64,000 bases of DNA from Brevibacterium iodinum ATCC 49514 (GCF_900169265.1 NZ_FXYX01000016.1:20528-84527); one strand, 5' to 3'. Counted from the stretch's first letter, positions 8,101 to 16,966 are shown. The notes: generated from the sequence alone by a model not told the origin. Numbers and translations: made by a program.

Positions 8101-9363
8101 TCATCCCATGAAGTCGAGGATGCGGTCGATGGCTTCGGCCGTGCGGTCCGCGCCGACGGCCAGCGACAGGCGCACCGAACGGGGGCCGTCGACGGAGTCG
8201 AAGTCGTCACCGGGGGCGAGCGCAACGCCGGTGGCCTCGAGCACCTGCTCACACCACTGGCCGGCCGTGGCAATTCCCGCGCGGTCGAGGATGTCGTCAA
8301 CGCGGGCATACATGTAGAAGGCGCCGTCGGGTGGGGCCATCTCGCCGAAGCCGAGGTCGGCAGCGGCACCCAGCACATGTTCGCGTGCACCGGCGAACGA
8401 AGCCACTGCGGCCTCGCATTCGGCATAGGACTCGTCCGTGAAAGCCGCGACCGCGGCGTACTGCGCCGGAACCGGGGCGCACAGGGAGAGGTTGCCGGTG
8501 ACGTTCTGGGCCGGGGCGACGAGCGCTTCGGGCAGGATCGCCCAGCCGAGGCGCCACCCGGTCATGCCCCAGTATTTGGAGAACGAGGAGATGACGACGG
8601 CAGAGTCGTCGTGGGCGAGTGCGCATTCGCCGCGGGTGCCGATATAGCTGATGCCGTGGTAGATCTCATCGGAGATCACCTGCACCCCGTTGGCCCGGCA
8701 CCAGTCGACGATCCGGCCGAGCGCCTCGGGGCCGATCATCGTGCCGGTCGGGTTCGCGGGTGAGGCGAGCATGAGCCCCTTGAGCGGGGCCTTCGCATGG
8801 GCGGCGGCCAAGAGGTCGACGGTGGGTTGGAACCCTTCGTCGGCACCGCAGTCGAGTTCGACGACCTCGCAGCCGAGTGCCGCGAGGATGTTCTTGTATG
8901 CCCCGTATCCGGGCCGGGCCAGAGCCACCCGGTCACCGACGTCGAAGCAGGTGAGGAACGTCGTCTGGAAGGCGCCGGAGGATCCGGTCGTCACGGCGAT
9001 GCGGTCGGGCGCGATGTCGAGTCCGTACCAGTCGCGGTAGTGGGAGGCGATGGCTTCGCGCAGTTCGGGAATGCCGAAGATCGGCGAATAGCCGAGTCCA
9101 GTGCCGTCGCTCATGACCTCGGCGGCGCGGGCGAGCACGGGGCTGGGCGCGCCCTGGGTCGGTTCGCCCAGGCACATGGCGATGGTGTCGCGGCCGGCGC
9201 GCTGCATCTGCCCGACGGTGGCGACGATGCCCATCGCGGCGAACGGTTTGACGAGCCCGGATCGGGCGGAGGCGGCCGGGATGGTTTCGGCGGAGGCGGC
9301 CGGACCGGAAACGGCGGAGGCACGGGTGGTGGGGTCCGCCTCGGCGGGGGTGGATGAGGTCAT
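8101..9363 (-). CDS. Class I/II pyridoxal-phosphate aminotransferase
   Basis: 420 residues from the ATG at 9363, which has AGGAAG upstream. A further upstream start would overlap the AhpD-like gene. The first ~35 residues are Ala/Ser/Pro-rich. Fold-type I motifs: GLGYSPIFGIPELREAIA, SSGAFQTTF, NPTGTMI, SDEIYHGISY (Asp and Tyr contacting the cofactor), SFSKYWGMTGWRLGW with the Schiff-base lysine, and RLSLA near the end with the carboxylate-binding Arg. The family moves amino groups between amino and keto acids; the substrate is unknown. It starts 4 bp after the AhpD-like gene, indicating a shared operon. Confidence 0.85.
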   Translation of the reverse strand: MTSSTPAEADPTTRASAVSGPAASAETIPAASARSGLVKPFAAMGIVATVGQMQRAGRDTIAMCLGEPTQGAPSPVLARAAEVMSDGTGLGYSPIFGIPELREAIASHYRDWYGLDIAPDRIAVTTGSSGAFQTTFLTCFDVGDRVALARPGYGAYKNILAALGCEVVELDCGADEGFQPTVDLLAAAHAKAPLKGLMLASPANPTGTMIGPEALGRIVDWCRANGVQVISDEIYHGISYIGTRGECALAHDDSAVVISSFSKYWGMTGWRLGWAILPEALVAPAQNVTGNLSLCAPVPAQYAAVAAFTDESYAECEAAVASFAGAREHVLGAAADLGFGEMAPPDGAFYMYARVDDILDRAGIATAGQWCEQVLEATGVALAPGDDFDSVDGPRSVRLSLAVGADRTAEAIDRILDFMG

Positions 9364-9367
9364 CGGT

Positions 9368-9940
9368 TCACTTCCTCTCACGCGGGAAGCGGCCGAGGGT
9401 GTAGAACTCCGGGTTCGGGAGCATTCCGGAGATGTGGGCCATGCGGTTGGACAGGCCGAAGAAGCCGGTGATCGCGGCGATGTCCCAGGCATCTTCGGCG
9501 TCGAATCCGTGGTCGGCAAGCCTCTGGTGGTCGGCGTCTCCTACGGCCCACGGTTCTTCGCAGACTTTCACGGCGAAGTCGAGCATGGCCATCTGACGTG
9601 GGCTGATATCGGCCTGGCGGTAATTTGTGGCGACGACATCGGCGATGAGCGCGTCTTTCTGGAAGATCCGCAGCATCGCTCCGTGCGCGACGACGCAGTA
9701 GAGGCAGTGATTGATCGCCGAGGTGGCCACCACGATCATCTCCCGATCGGCCTTGGTCAGGTTCCCCGTCTCCTTCTCCATGAGCGCGTCGTAGTAGGCG
9801 AAGAAGGCGCGGAATTCGTCTGGACGGCGGGCCAGGGCGAGGAAGACGTTGGGCACGAAGCCCGACTTCTCGGCGACCTCGAGGATCTGGGCGCGGATGT
9901 CATCGTCGACGTTGTCGATGTCAGCAAGTGGGTATCGCAT
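9368..9940 (-). CDS. AhpD-like carboxymuconolactone decarboxylase/peroxidase-family protein
   Basis: 190 residues. The redox motif NHCLYCVVAHG (C-x2-C with downstream His) is that of AhpD-type alkylhydroperoxidases. It follows TKADREMIVVATSAI, which carries the conserved Glu. The start at 9940 was chosen because TAGCAT lies 7 bases before it, suggesting a leaderless transcript; ATG at 9949 or TTG at 9973 are alternatives. The family reduces peroxides or detoxifies via a Cys pair; the electron partner is unknown. It is the first gene of a likely three-gene unit with the aminotransferase and EamA transporter. Confidence 0.8.
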   Translation of the reverse strand: MRYPLADIDNVDDDIRAQILEVAEKSGFVPNVFLALARRPDEFRAFFAYYDALMEKETGNLTKADREMIVVATSAINHCLYCVVAHGAMLRIFQKDALIADVVATNYRQADISPRQMAMLDFAVKVCEEPWAVGDADHQRLADHGFDAEDAWDIAAITGFFGLSNRMAHISGMLPNPEFYTLGRFPRERK

Positions 9941-9947
9941 ATCCCTC

Positions 9948-9953
9948 ATGCTA
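9948..9953 (-). promoter_or_regulatory. Candidate -10 box (TAGCAT) for leaderless AhpD-like gene
   Basis: On the minus strand TAGCAT is followed by 7 bases and then ATG at 9940. No ribosome-binding site competes with it. It matches the TANNNT pattern. Confidence 0.35.
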
Positions 9954-10069
9954 GCCCGGGTGGATCGGTTCAAGTCGAGCCCGTTCAGGGCGATACAGTG
10001 AGGGCGTCAGGTCCGACCCGGCTTCCGCTCGATTCCACGGGAGTCGCTCGCGTATCGAAGGAGATCACC

Positions 10070-10375
10070 ATGACCGCAGACAATGCAGCAGACACCGGTT
10101 CGACCAGCGAGGTCCAGCTCGACAACGGCGTGTTCCGGGTGACGAAGTGGACGATCCGCCCCGACGGCGTCATCCCGATGCACAAGCACGAGTACGAATA
10201 CGTCGTCGTGCCGATGGTCACGGACACGATGCTCGTACGCAATTCGGACGGCACAGAGATACGCGCCGAACTCGAGGCCGGAGTCTCCTATACGCGCCCG
10301 GCAGGATCGGAACACGAGGTCTCGAACCCCGGAGGCAGCGCCGACGTCGTCTTCGTCGAGGTCGAACGCCTCTGA
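10070..10375 (+). CDS. Small single-domain cupin
   Basis: 101 residues from the ATG at 10070, with AAGGAG 7 bases upstream. An apparent open frame reaching far upstream is antisense to the AhpD and aminotransferase genes. The motif IPMHKHEYEYVVVPM is a cupin first box (H-x-H with downstream E), and SYTRPAGSEHEVSN is the second, giving three His and a Glu as likely metal ligands. Single cupins of this size bind metal and sense or isomerise small molecules; the role is unknown. It is convergent with the glutamate-cysteine ligase gene. Confidence 0.8.
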   Translation: MTADNAADTGSTSEVQLDNGVFRVTKWTIRPDGVIPMHKHEYEYVVVPMVTDTMLVRNSDGTEIRAELEAGVSYTRPAGSEHEVSNPGGSADVVFVEVERL

Positions 10376-10400
10376 ACCAAGTAGTTCATAAAGCACGTTC

Positions 10401-10458
10401 CCTGTGGGTGGACCCACCTCGATTTCTGCCGCGATATCGGTGTGGATCCACCCACAGG
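10401..10458. terminator. Long imperfect hairpin between convergent genes
   Basis: CCTGTGGGTGGA pairs exactly with TCCACCCACAGG. The stem continues inward with three mismatches to about 26 bp. It sits between the cupin and glutamate-cysteine ligase gene ends. Its outer arm resembles the hairpin at 16830-16887. Confidence 0.65.
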
Positions 10459-10516
10459 AGACATTTCAGCTCGAGTCACATCACTCGAGCGCCTCAGAGG
10501 CGACGAGAAATCAGCC

Positions 10517-11998
10517 TCAGCGGGTAGGGATCTCCCAGGTGTGGACGGGCTTCCCTGTCGCCTGGTTCGCGAGGTAGGCGTCCATCATCGCCGTGATGCC
10601 CTCGGCGCGTTCGGGCGAGTCCTGGCGGCTGCCGGGCGCGAGGGACTCGAGGGCCCTCAGCTGCCAGGTCGCACCGTTGACGCGGCTTTCGGCACGACCT
10701 TCGATGATCGACATATATTCGTCGATGACGTCCTCGTCGATGTTCAGCCGCGAGAGTCCGCGCCTGGCCTGCGGTGCGAGCACATCTGTGACGAGGTCGG
10801 CCACGCCGATGCGCCCGATCTTCGGCCAGGTCACCCGGGCCTCGATCCCGTCTTTGGCGCAGGCGTTGAAGTTCTCCTCCGCCTCGGCGAACGACATCCG
10901 CGACCACACGGGACGGTTCTCCCCGACGAGGAACTCGGCCAGACCGTAGTAGAAGGCCGCGTCGGCGACCATGTCGACCGGTGTTGGACCGGCCGGGAGC
11001 AGCCGGTTCTCGACCCGGATGTGCGCGCCTCCGTCACCGGAGTTGTAGATGGGGCGGTTCCAACGCCACACCGTGCCGTTGTGCAGATTGAGCTCGAAGA
11101 GCTTCGGAGCATCGGCGGCACGGAATTCGACGAAGTCCTTGATCTCGGGCAGCAGCGGCGGGAAGTAGCGGACGTTCTCCTCGAAGAGGTCGAAGACGCT
11201 GGTGATCCACCGTTCGCCGAACCATACGCGGGGACGCACGCCCTGGTTGACGAGTTCGGGTGTGCGGGTGTCGATGGACTGCGCGAAGATCGGAATCCGG
11301 GATTCGTGCCACAGCTTGCGGCCGACGAACAGCGGCGAGTTCGCAGCCATCGCCACCTGCGCCCCGGCGATCGCCTGCGAGGCGTTCCACGCGTCGGCGA
11401 ACCGGTTCGGCGCCACCTGCAGGTGCAGCTGCATCGACGTGCAGGAGGATTCCGGAGCGATATCGGCGAACTCCGCCTTGTACCGCTCTTCACGGCCGAG
11501 TTCGATGCGGACGTACTCGCCGCGGGCGTCGATGACCGAGTTGCTCAGCGCCTCGTAGCGGTTCTCCTCGGTCATCCACTTCTCGTCGGTGAGGAATTCG
11601 GTGGTCAGGGTCGGCAGGGTGCCGATCGACACCACCTTGAGTCCGTCCTCCTCGGCGACCTTCTGCGCTTTCTCCAAACGGTGGGCGACACCAGCCTCCA
11701 AGGTCTTCAGCCCCCGCCCGGCCACTTGGAGCACCGGATGGTTGAGTTCGAGGTTGAAGCCGCCGATCTCGGACTGGTACTCGTCATCGAGGCGATCGAG
11801 CACCTCCTTGTTGCGCAGGCTCGGCTGATTGCCCTCGCCGACGAGGTTGAGCTCGAGCTCGAGCCCGATCGTGCCCGCCGATTTGAAATCCGCATGACGA
11901 AGGTAGGTATCGAAGAGCTCGAGGTTCTCCGCGAGCTTCTCCCGATACAGCGTGCGTTCCTCCGGCGTGTACCGCTTCGAGCTGACTGCCTCACCCAT
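10517..11998 (-). CDS. Glutamate-cysteine ligase family protein (GCS2-type)
   Basis: 493 residues from the ATG at 11998; a longer frame to 12079 runs towards the divergent M20 gene's promoter. TIGLELELNLVG is the metal-binding first strand of the GCS2 fold. Further landmarks are GGFNLELNHPVLQ, SSCTSMQLHLQVAPNRFADAWN and HNGTVWRWNRP, the family's glutamate/ATP site region. The family joins glutamate and cysteine, the first step to glutathione or, in actinobacteria, ergothioneine. No egt or glutathione gene is nearby, so the product is open. A 105-bp gap separates it from the divergent M20 peptidase. Confidence 0.8.
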   Translation of the reverse strand: MGEAVSSKRYTPEERTLYREKLAENLELFDTYLRHADFKSAGTIGLELELNLVGEGNQPSLRNKEVLDRLDDEYQSEIGGFNLELNHPVLQVAGRGLKTLEAGVAHRLEKAQKVAEEDGLKVVSIGTLPTLTTEFLTDEKWMTEENRYEALSNSVIDARGEYVRIELGREERYKAEFADIAPESSCTSMQLHLQVAPNRFADAWNASQAIAGAQVAMAANSPLFVGRKLWHESRIPIFAQSIDTRTPELVNQGVRPRVWFGERWITSVFDLFEENVRYFPPLLPEIKDFVEFRAADAPKLFELNLHNGTVWRWNRPIYNSGDGGAHIRVENRLLPAGPTPVDMVADAAFYYGLAEFLVGENRPVWSRMSFAEAEENFNACAKDGIEARVTWPKIGRIGVADLVTDVLAPQARRGLSRLNIDEDVIDEYMSIIEGRAESRVNGATWQLRALESLAPGSRQDSPERAEGITAMMDAYLANQATGKPVHTWEIPTR

Positions 11999-12090
11999 AG
12001 GACTAGCAAACCACAGACAGCAGGGTTTGTGCGCGGCCGCCGTCCACAGGCACCATTCGGACACCTGCGATGTCGGCAACCGGCCTTCCG

Positions 12091-12096
12091 TAGACT
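12091..12096 (+). promoter_or_regulatory. Candidate -10 box (TAGACT) for leaderless M20 gene
   Basis: TAGACT ends 6 bases before the ATG at 12103 and no ribosome-binding site is present. The same hexamer occurs before the genes at 22350 and 56291. Confidence 0.4.
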
Positions 12097-12102
12097 CGCC
12101 CT

Positions 12103-13275
12103 ATGACTTCGACCACATCATCTTCGCCCCAGCCCGCTGACTTCGTCGAACAGGCGAAGCGACGTCTGCCCGACATGCTCGCCGACATCGAACGGGTCAT
12201 CTCCATCGAGACCCCCTCACATGACCAGGCGGCCGTGGCCGCAGGAGCACGGGACTTCGCCGCGCTCCTGGGGGACCGCCTCGGCGCCGAGGCGGAACTG
12301 CTCGAGGTCGACGGCACCGCCCACCTCCGCCTGCGCTTCGGCACCGGGCCGGCCCGCGTCGTCCTGCTCAACCATCAGGACACGGTGTGGCCGCACGGCA
12401 CCCTCGAACGCATCCCGTTCTCCACCGAGGACGGTATCCTGCGCGGGCCCGGCAGCTTCGACATGCTCACCGGGGCGATCATGAGCGTGCACGCGACCGC
12501 GATGGTGGCCGAGCACCTCGGCGAGGGCGGGCTGGACGGTCTGTCGATCCTCGTCACCGGTGATGAGGAGATCGGATCCGTGTCCTCGTCGGATCTCATT
12601 CGCGCCGAGGCGGCGGAGGCGAAGGCCGTGTTCGTCATGGAGGCGAGCGCCGGCGGAGCACTCAAACTCGAGCGCAAAGGCACGAGCAACTACGTGCTGA
12701 AGTTCACCGGCAAGGCCTCGCACGCAGGTCTCGAACCGGAGAAGGGCATCAACGCGGGGATGGCCCTGGCTCTGGCGCTGCCATTGGTGGCCGACCTGGC
12801 CGACGCCGCGGCCGGGACGACGGTGGTGCCGACCGTGATCAGCGCGGGGACCACGTCGAACACTGTGCCGGCCGAGGCGCGGGTGGACATCGATGTGCGC
12901 GCCCGCACCGCGGCCGAGCTCGAACGCGTCGATGCGCAGATTCGGAGACTGGCTGCGAAGCCGCAGGTGGAGGGCTCGACGATGGAGGTGCTCGGTGGAA
13001 TCAACCGGCCTCCGTTCGAACGGGAGCAGTCGACTGCGCTCTTCGCCCGGGCGACAGCCCTCGCCGGCGAGCTCGGACTGCCTGCGCCGCAGGGAGTGTC
13101 GGTGGGCGGCGCCTCGGATGGGAACTTCACTGCCGGTGACGGCATCGCCACTCTTGACGGTCTCGGTGCTGTCGGCGATGGGGCACACGCCGAACACGAA
13201 CACGCCGTCATCGACGAGATCGCCCCGCGCACCGCTCTGCTGGCCGCTCTCATCGCCGATCAGCTGCAGGGCTGA
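12103..13275 (+). CDS. M20-family metallopeptidase (carboxypeptidase G2-like)
   Basis: 390 residues. VVLLNHQDTVWPHG carries the first metal His and Asp, GSFDMLTG the bridging-Asp region, and ILVTGDEEIGS the catalytic Glu plus metal Glu, all in M20 order. A dimerisation domain follows (KFTGKASHAGLEPEKGINA). The first 35 residues carry no signal peptide, so it is cytosolic. It probably hydrolyses N-acyl or peptide-linked amino acids; the exact substrate is unknown. An N-acylamino-acid racemase-type gene lies 1.4 kb away, which would fit N-acyl amino acid use, but they do not form an operon. Confidence 0.85.
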   Translation: MTSTTSSSPQPADFVEQAKRRLPDMLADIERVISIETPSHDQAAVAAGARDFAALLGDRLGAEAELLEVDGTAHLRLRFGTGPARVVLLNHQDTVWPHGTLERIPFSTEDGILRGPGSFDMLTGAIMSVHATAMVAEHLGEGGLDGLSILVTGDEEIGSVSSSDLIRAEAAEAKAVFVMEASAGGALKLERKGTSNYVLKFTGKASHAGLEPEKGINAGMALALALPLVADLADAAAGTTVVPTVISAGTTSNTVPAEARVDIDVRARTAAELERVDAQIRRLAAKPQVEGSTMEVLGGINRPPFEREQSTALFARATALAGELGLPAPQGVSVGGASDGNFTAGDGIATLDGLGAVGDGAHAEHEHAVIDEIAPRTALLAALIADQLQG

Positions 13276-13364
13276 GGCGGGTCGGGCGGCTGCAAGGCTG
13301 AGGGAACTCGGCGGGCTGCCGCCGCCCAGTCCCGCTGCCAGTGCGCCGGGGCCTCCCATACGCT

Positions 13365-13424
13365 GTTAAGTGTGCGCAGATTGCCAGTTTCGAGCCGAGA
13401 ATGTGCAATCTGCGCACAGTTAAC
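13365..13424. terminator. Long hairpin between convergent M20 and FkbM genes
   Basis: A 20-bp stem with one mismatch (13365-13384 with 13405-13424) contains the exact match TGTGCGCAGATTGC / GCAATCTGCGCACA. The loop is 20 bases. Confidence 0.65.
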
Positions 13425-13451
13425 TGTCGGTAACCGCGGTCAGCTCGGCGG

Positions 13452-14462
13452 CTAATCGACTGGGTATCCCGCCGCGCGCATCTGATCCGGTGATTTCAGC
13501 GTGAACAGCCAGTCGCGCAGCTGCGGATCCGGCCGAATCGCCCTCCGCGCCTTTAGCCGATCTTCGCCGACGAGGTAGTAGTGGTAGCCATGCTCGCCGA
13601 GGTGGCCCATGAGTTCGCGTGGTTTCGCGCGGTCATCGAGGACTTCGCAGAGGATGTCCGGGCGCAGCGCGGTGAGGAAGTCCTGCCCGTGAGCGAAGAC
13701 GTCGTTCTCACCGCCTTCGACGTCGATCTTCACCGTCACGCGCGGTGCCCCGCCCCGACCTGAAACGTCGAGGACGTCTTCGCCGGCGTGCGACCGCACA
13801 TCGCGACCCGACGTCTCTGCCAGCACCTCGGGCAGGAGTGCGTCGAGGGAGGTGAAGCGCACCTCGGCGTCGGAGTCGAAGTGCATAGCGGAGGAGTAGA
13901 ACGACGGCAGCGCCGATCCTCCGTCCCCGATGGGCACCTGCATCCAGGTGTCGGGGCTGCCGACTCCGGTCGGGTGGACGGTCACGCGGCCGTTGAAGCC
14001 GTTGCGTTCGACGTTCTTCTCCACACCCGCGACGACTGCGGGAATGATCTCGAAGACATGGGCGCGCACATACTCGTTCGCGGCGAGGACGGCCATGGTG
14101 AACACCCCGGTGTAGGCGCCGATATCGAGGAAGACATCGGCATCGGCGCTGAGAGCGACCATGAGGTCCAGGGCGAACGCGTCTTCGGGTTCGGTGCGGC
14201 GGCCCCTCCCCCAGTAGAACTCCTTGGCGATCTCACAGCGGAAGGGCTCGACGAGGATGAACTCCGCTCCGCCTGCTCTTCCGCGGATCTCGGTGAGTTC
14301 GATGGGTGCGGGAAGGCGACCGATCTTCAGCCCTCTGATCCGGGGCGCGATCGTTCGCAGCAGCGGGTGGAACGCCGGTTGTGCGAGGGCGGTCTTGACC
14401 GGCAGCTTGAGGCCGAACCAGGACTGTCTGCGCGCGGTGAAAGTGCGCAGGTGATCGTTCAC
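13452..14462 (-). CDS. FkbM-family methyltransferase
   Basis: 336 residues from a GTG at 14462 with AAGGGGG about 8 bases upstream. An open frame continues to 14705 but overlaps the divergent MenC-type gene. DVFLDIGAYTGVFTMAVLA is the AdoMet-binding glycine motif, VRAHVFEIIPAVVAGVEKN the second strand acidic loop, and VTVKIDVEGGENDVF the FkbM signature near the active site. Relatives O-methylate sugars or polyketides. There is no glycan cluster around it, so the acceptor is unknown. Confidence 0.8.
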   Translation of the reverse strand: MNDHLRTFTARRQSWFGLKLPVKTALAQPAFHPLLRTIAPRIRGLKIGRLPAPIELTEIRGRAGGAEFILVEPFRCEIAKEFYWGRGRRTEPEDAFALDLMVALSADADVFLDIGAYTGVFTMAVLAANEYVRAHVFEIIPAVVAGVEKNVERNGFNGRVTVHPTGVGSPDTWMQVPIGDGGSALPSFYSSAMHFDSDAEVRFTSLDALLPEVLAETSGRDVRSHAGEDVLDVSGRGGAPRVTVKIDVEGGENDVFAHGQDFLTALRPDILCEVLDDRAKPRELMGHLGEHGYHYYLVGEDRLKARRAIRPDPQLRDWLFTLKSPDQMRAAGYPVD

Positions 14463-14634
14463 GACGGTGGCCCCCTTGCTGACAGGAAGACTTTTGTTCA
14501 CACTATCAATCGCCGGCCCGCCGCTCCAGGGTTCTTCCGGACCTGATTCGCGATACTCGCCGCCTCTTCGCGGACCGCTGGCATAAGGTGGAAGCGAAGA
14601 CCCATCCGCCCGTTGCGAAGCAGGAGCCCGGCAT

Positions 14635-15759
14635 ATGAAGCTCAAGTCAGTCACCCTCCACCAAGTCTCGATTCCTCTCGTCACCCCGTTCGAGACCTCG
14701 TTCATGCGGGAGACGGAGAAGGACTGCTACCTCGTCGAGGCTGTCTTCGACACCCCGCAGGGTGAGATCACCGGGTGGGGAGAGTCCGTGGCGATGATCT
14801 CCCCGCTCTACTCCTCCGAGTATGTGGCCGCCGGCATCGATGTCACTCGCCGCTGGTTGGCACCGCTGCTCTTCGACGTCGAAAATCTCACTGCGGAGAC
14901 CGTCGGCTGGCACCTGCGTCATGTCATCGGCCACCCGATGGCGAAGTCGGCTCTGGAGATGGCCGTCATCGAGGCTCAGCTCAAGCTCAACAACCAGTCG
15001 TTCAAGGACTACCTCGGCGGAGTCGTCGACTCAGTGCCCTCAGGAGTGTCCGTCGGCATCCAGGATTCCGTCGAAGAGACCGTCAAGGTCATCGGCGGCT
15101 ACCTTGAGGAGGGCTACGCGCGGATCAAGCTGAAGATCAAACCCGGCAAGGACATCGCCCCAGTGGCGGCCGTGCGCAAGGCCTTCGGCGACGATTTCGG
15201 CTTCCAAGTCGATGCCAACGCCGCTTACACCCTCGTCGATGCCGCACACCTGCGTCGCCTCGACGACTACGGTCTCCTGCTCATCGAACAGCCCCTCGGA
15301 GAAGCCGACATCCGCCAGCACGCCGAACTCGCCAAGCTCATGGACACCCCGATGTGCCTCGACGAGTCGATCGTCTCCGCCGAGGCCGCCGCGGACGCGA
15401 TCATGCTCGGCGCCACCTCGGTGATCAACATCAAGCCCGGACGGGTCGGTGGGTTCATCGAGGCCAAGAAGATCCATGATCTCGCCGCTGCCCACGGCGT
15501 CGCCGTCTGGCACGGGGGAATGGTCGAAACCGGCCTGGGCCGGGCGGCGAATGCGGCTCTGGCCTCGCTGCCGGGCTTCACTCTGCCCGGCGATATCTCC
15601 GGTTCGAATCGGTTCTTCCACGAGGACATCACCGAGGAGATCGTCATGTACGACGGCAAGGTCGATGTTCCCACCGGCGTCGGCTTCGGCGTCTCCATCG
15701 ACCCGGCCAAGCTCGAACGCTTCTGCACCGAATCAGTGGAGATCCTGCCCGGACAGTGA
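14635..15759 (+). CDS. menC: o-Succinylbenzoate synthase / N-acylamino-acid racemase (enolase superfamily)
   Basis: 374 residues, the usual length for type-2 MenC. The catalytic pair is K165-x-K167 (IKLKIKPG). Metal ligands are D193 (QVDANAAY), E218 (LIEQPLGE) and D243 (CLDESI). The opposite-face base is K267 (INIKPGRVGG). All are intact. The subfamily dehydrates SHCHC to o-succinylbenzoate in menaquinone synthesis and often also racemises N-acyl amino acids. No other men gene is in the window, so racemase activity with the nearby M20 peptidase remains possible. Confidence 0.85.
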   Translation: MKLKSVTLHQVSIPLVTPFETSFMRETEKDCYLVEAVFDTPQGEITGWGESVAMISPLYSSEYVAAGIDVTRRWLAPLLFDVENLTAETVGWHLRHVIGHPMAKSALEMAVIEAQLKLNNQSFKDYLGGVVDSVPSGVSVGIQDSVEETVKVIGGYLEEGYARIKLKIKPGKDIAPVAAVRKAFGDDFGFQVDANAAYTLVDAAHLRRLDDYGLLLIEQPLGEADIRQHAELAKLMDTPMCLDESIVSAEAAADAIMLGATSVINIKPGRVGGFIEAKKIHDLAAAHGVAVWHGGMVETGLGRAANAALASLPGFTLPGDISGSNRFFHEDITEEIVMYDGKVDVPTGVGFGVSIDPAKLERFCTESVEILPGQ

Positions 15760-15773
15760 GCCGAACCCCCGCC

Positions 15774-15822
15774 GAGGCGGCCCTCCCCTCACCGGTCACC
15801 GACCGGCAAGTTGGGCCGCCTC
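15774..15822. terminator. Two-part hairpin between convergent MenC and CDF genes
   Basis: GAGGCGGCCC (15774-15783) pairs with GGGCCGCCTC (15813-15822), enclosing a second stem CCGGT/ACCGG. The right arm overlaps the stop codon of the CDF gene. Confidence 0.6.
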
Positions 15823-16729
15823 AGTCGTGGGTGTGGGTCTCGTGGGCGGCGTCCTTCGCCCGGTCGAACTGGAACGTCGAGTGTTCGATCGCGATCTTGT
15901 GGTGCTCCGTCAGGCATTCCTGCAGAGCCTTGAGGATGCGCGGAGCATGCCCGTCATAGAAGCATTCGTCGGCGAGCACCACATGAGCGGTGAGCACCGG
16001 CAGATTCGAGTCGATGCGCGTGATGTGGAGGTCGTGAACTTCCTGCACATGCTCGACTGCCTCGAGATGCTCGCGAACCTTGTCGAGGTCGAGTTCCTTC
16101 GGCGCCGCTTCGAGCAGGATCGATCCGGTCTCGCGCAGGATGGCGAACGCTCTGGGGACGATGAGCGCCGCGATGACCAGAGCAGCGACCGCATCGGCGC
16201 GCTCCCAACCGAAGAGCCAGATCGCCAGAGCGGCGAAGATCACGGCCACCGAGCCGAGTGCATCGGCAATGACCTCGAGGAACGCGGCCTTGAGGTTGAG
16301 GGAGTCTTCCTTCGAAGAGCTGAGGATGACGATGGAGACGAGGTTGCCCACGAGGCCGATGGCGCCGAAGAGCAGCATGCCGGGGCCGGGCACCTCCGGC
16401 GGGACGAAGAATCTCCGGATGCCTTCGATGAGGCTGTAGATGCCGAGTCCCAACAGCAGTGTCGCCTGGGCACCGGCCGCGAGCACCTCCGCCCGACGGA
16501 ACCCCCAGGTCTTCTGTCCGCCCGTCGGCTTGCTGACCAAGCTCGCTGCGAAGAGTGCGATGCCGATGCCGATGAGATCGACGGCGTTGTGGCCGGTGTC
16601 GATGAGCAGCGCGAGACTGCCCGTGACGACCGAGCCGATGAGCTGAAACACGAAGATCGTCGCGACGATGCCGAAGACGATCCGCAGCTGCCGCCGCGAA
16701 CCCGAACCATGCGCATGATCGTGAGCCAT
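15821..16729 (-). CDS. Cation diffusion facilitator (CzcD-like) metal exporter
   Basis: 302 residues with about six membrane helices, a His-rich N-terminus (MAHDHAHGSG) and a His-rich C-terminus (HETHTHD). The second helix has LIDTGHNAVD with the H-x3-D metal pair. In the fifth helix the expected H-x3-D is E-x3-D (LEVIADALGS), a substitution that may alter metal choice. A cytosolic domain of ~95 residues follows. The family exports Zn, Co, Ni or Cd in exchange for protons. GGAGG lies 6 bases before the ATG. An SmtB-type operator upstream suggests metal induction. Confidence 0.85.
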   Translation of the reverse strand: MAHDHAHGSGSRRQLRIVFGIVATIFVFQLIGSVVTGSLALLIDTGHNAVDLIGIGIALFAASLVSKPTGGQKTWGFRRAEVLAAGAQATLLLGLGIYSLIEGIRRFFVPPEVPGPGMLLFGAIGLVGNLVSIVILSSSKEDSLNLKAAFLEVIADALGSVAVIFAALAIWLFGWERADAVAALVIAALIVPRAFAILRETGSILLEAAPKELDLDKVREHLEAVEHVQEVHDLHITRIDSNLPVLTAHVVLADECFYDGHAPRILKALQECLTEHHKIAIEHSTFQFDRAKDAAHETHTHD

Positions 16730-16757
16730 AGATACCTCCTCGACTCAACACATTAAC

Positions 16758-16781
16758 ATATGCACATTTATTTATGCATCT
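16758..16781. promoter_or_regulatory. SmtB/ArsR-type operator upstream of CDF exporter
   Basis: ATATGCACA, a 6-base AT-rich centre, and TATGCATCT form an imperfect inverted repeat (7 of 9 pairs) in a strikingly AT-rich stretch 29 bases before the CDF start. ATATG-containing dyads of this type are typical for SmtB-family repressors. The candidate binder in this window is the protein at 6668-7027. Confidence 0.5.
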
Positions 16782-16829
16782 AGTCGACCTCGACGCAGAA
16801 TCGGAGCACATCAGACCCCGACTGCGTCT

Positions 16830-16887
16830 CCTGCGGGTGGATCCACCTCGAAATCGTTCGGGAAATCGAGGTGGATCCACCCGCAGG
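16830..16887 (-). terminator. Long perfect hairpin downstream of flotillin gene
   Basis: Arms 16830-16851 and 16866-16887 are exact 22-bp reverse complements; each arm is itself rich in GGATCC-centred dyads. It is followed on the minus strand by the CDF promoter region. Confidence 0.65.
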
Positions 16888-16936
16888 GCACATCACCGCT
16901 CGGTCGGTCGGCACCTCGGCGTGCCCGACGAAAGAA

Positions 16937-16966
16937 GCGGCCGCCGAGGATGTCCTCGGCGGCCGC
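16937..16966 (-). terminator. Second hairpin after flotillin gene
   Basis: GCGGCCGCCGAGGA and its exact complement form a 14-bp stem with a TG loop, 40 bases after the flotillin stop. With the hairpin at 16830 it makes a tandem terminator. Confidence 0.6.

Noticed and set aside
9101..10069. Long upstream extension of the cupin frame
   Set aside because: Runs antisense through the AhpD and aminotransferase genes; the cupin has a good internal start with AAGGAG at 10070.
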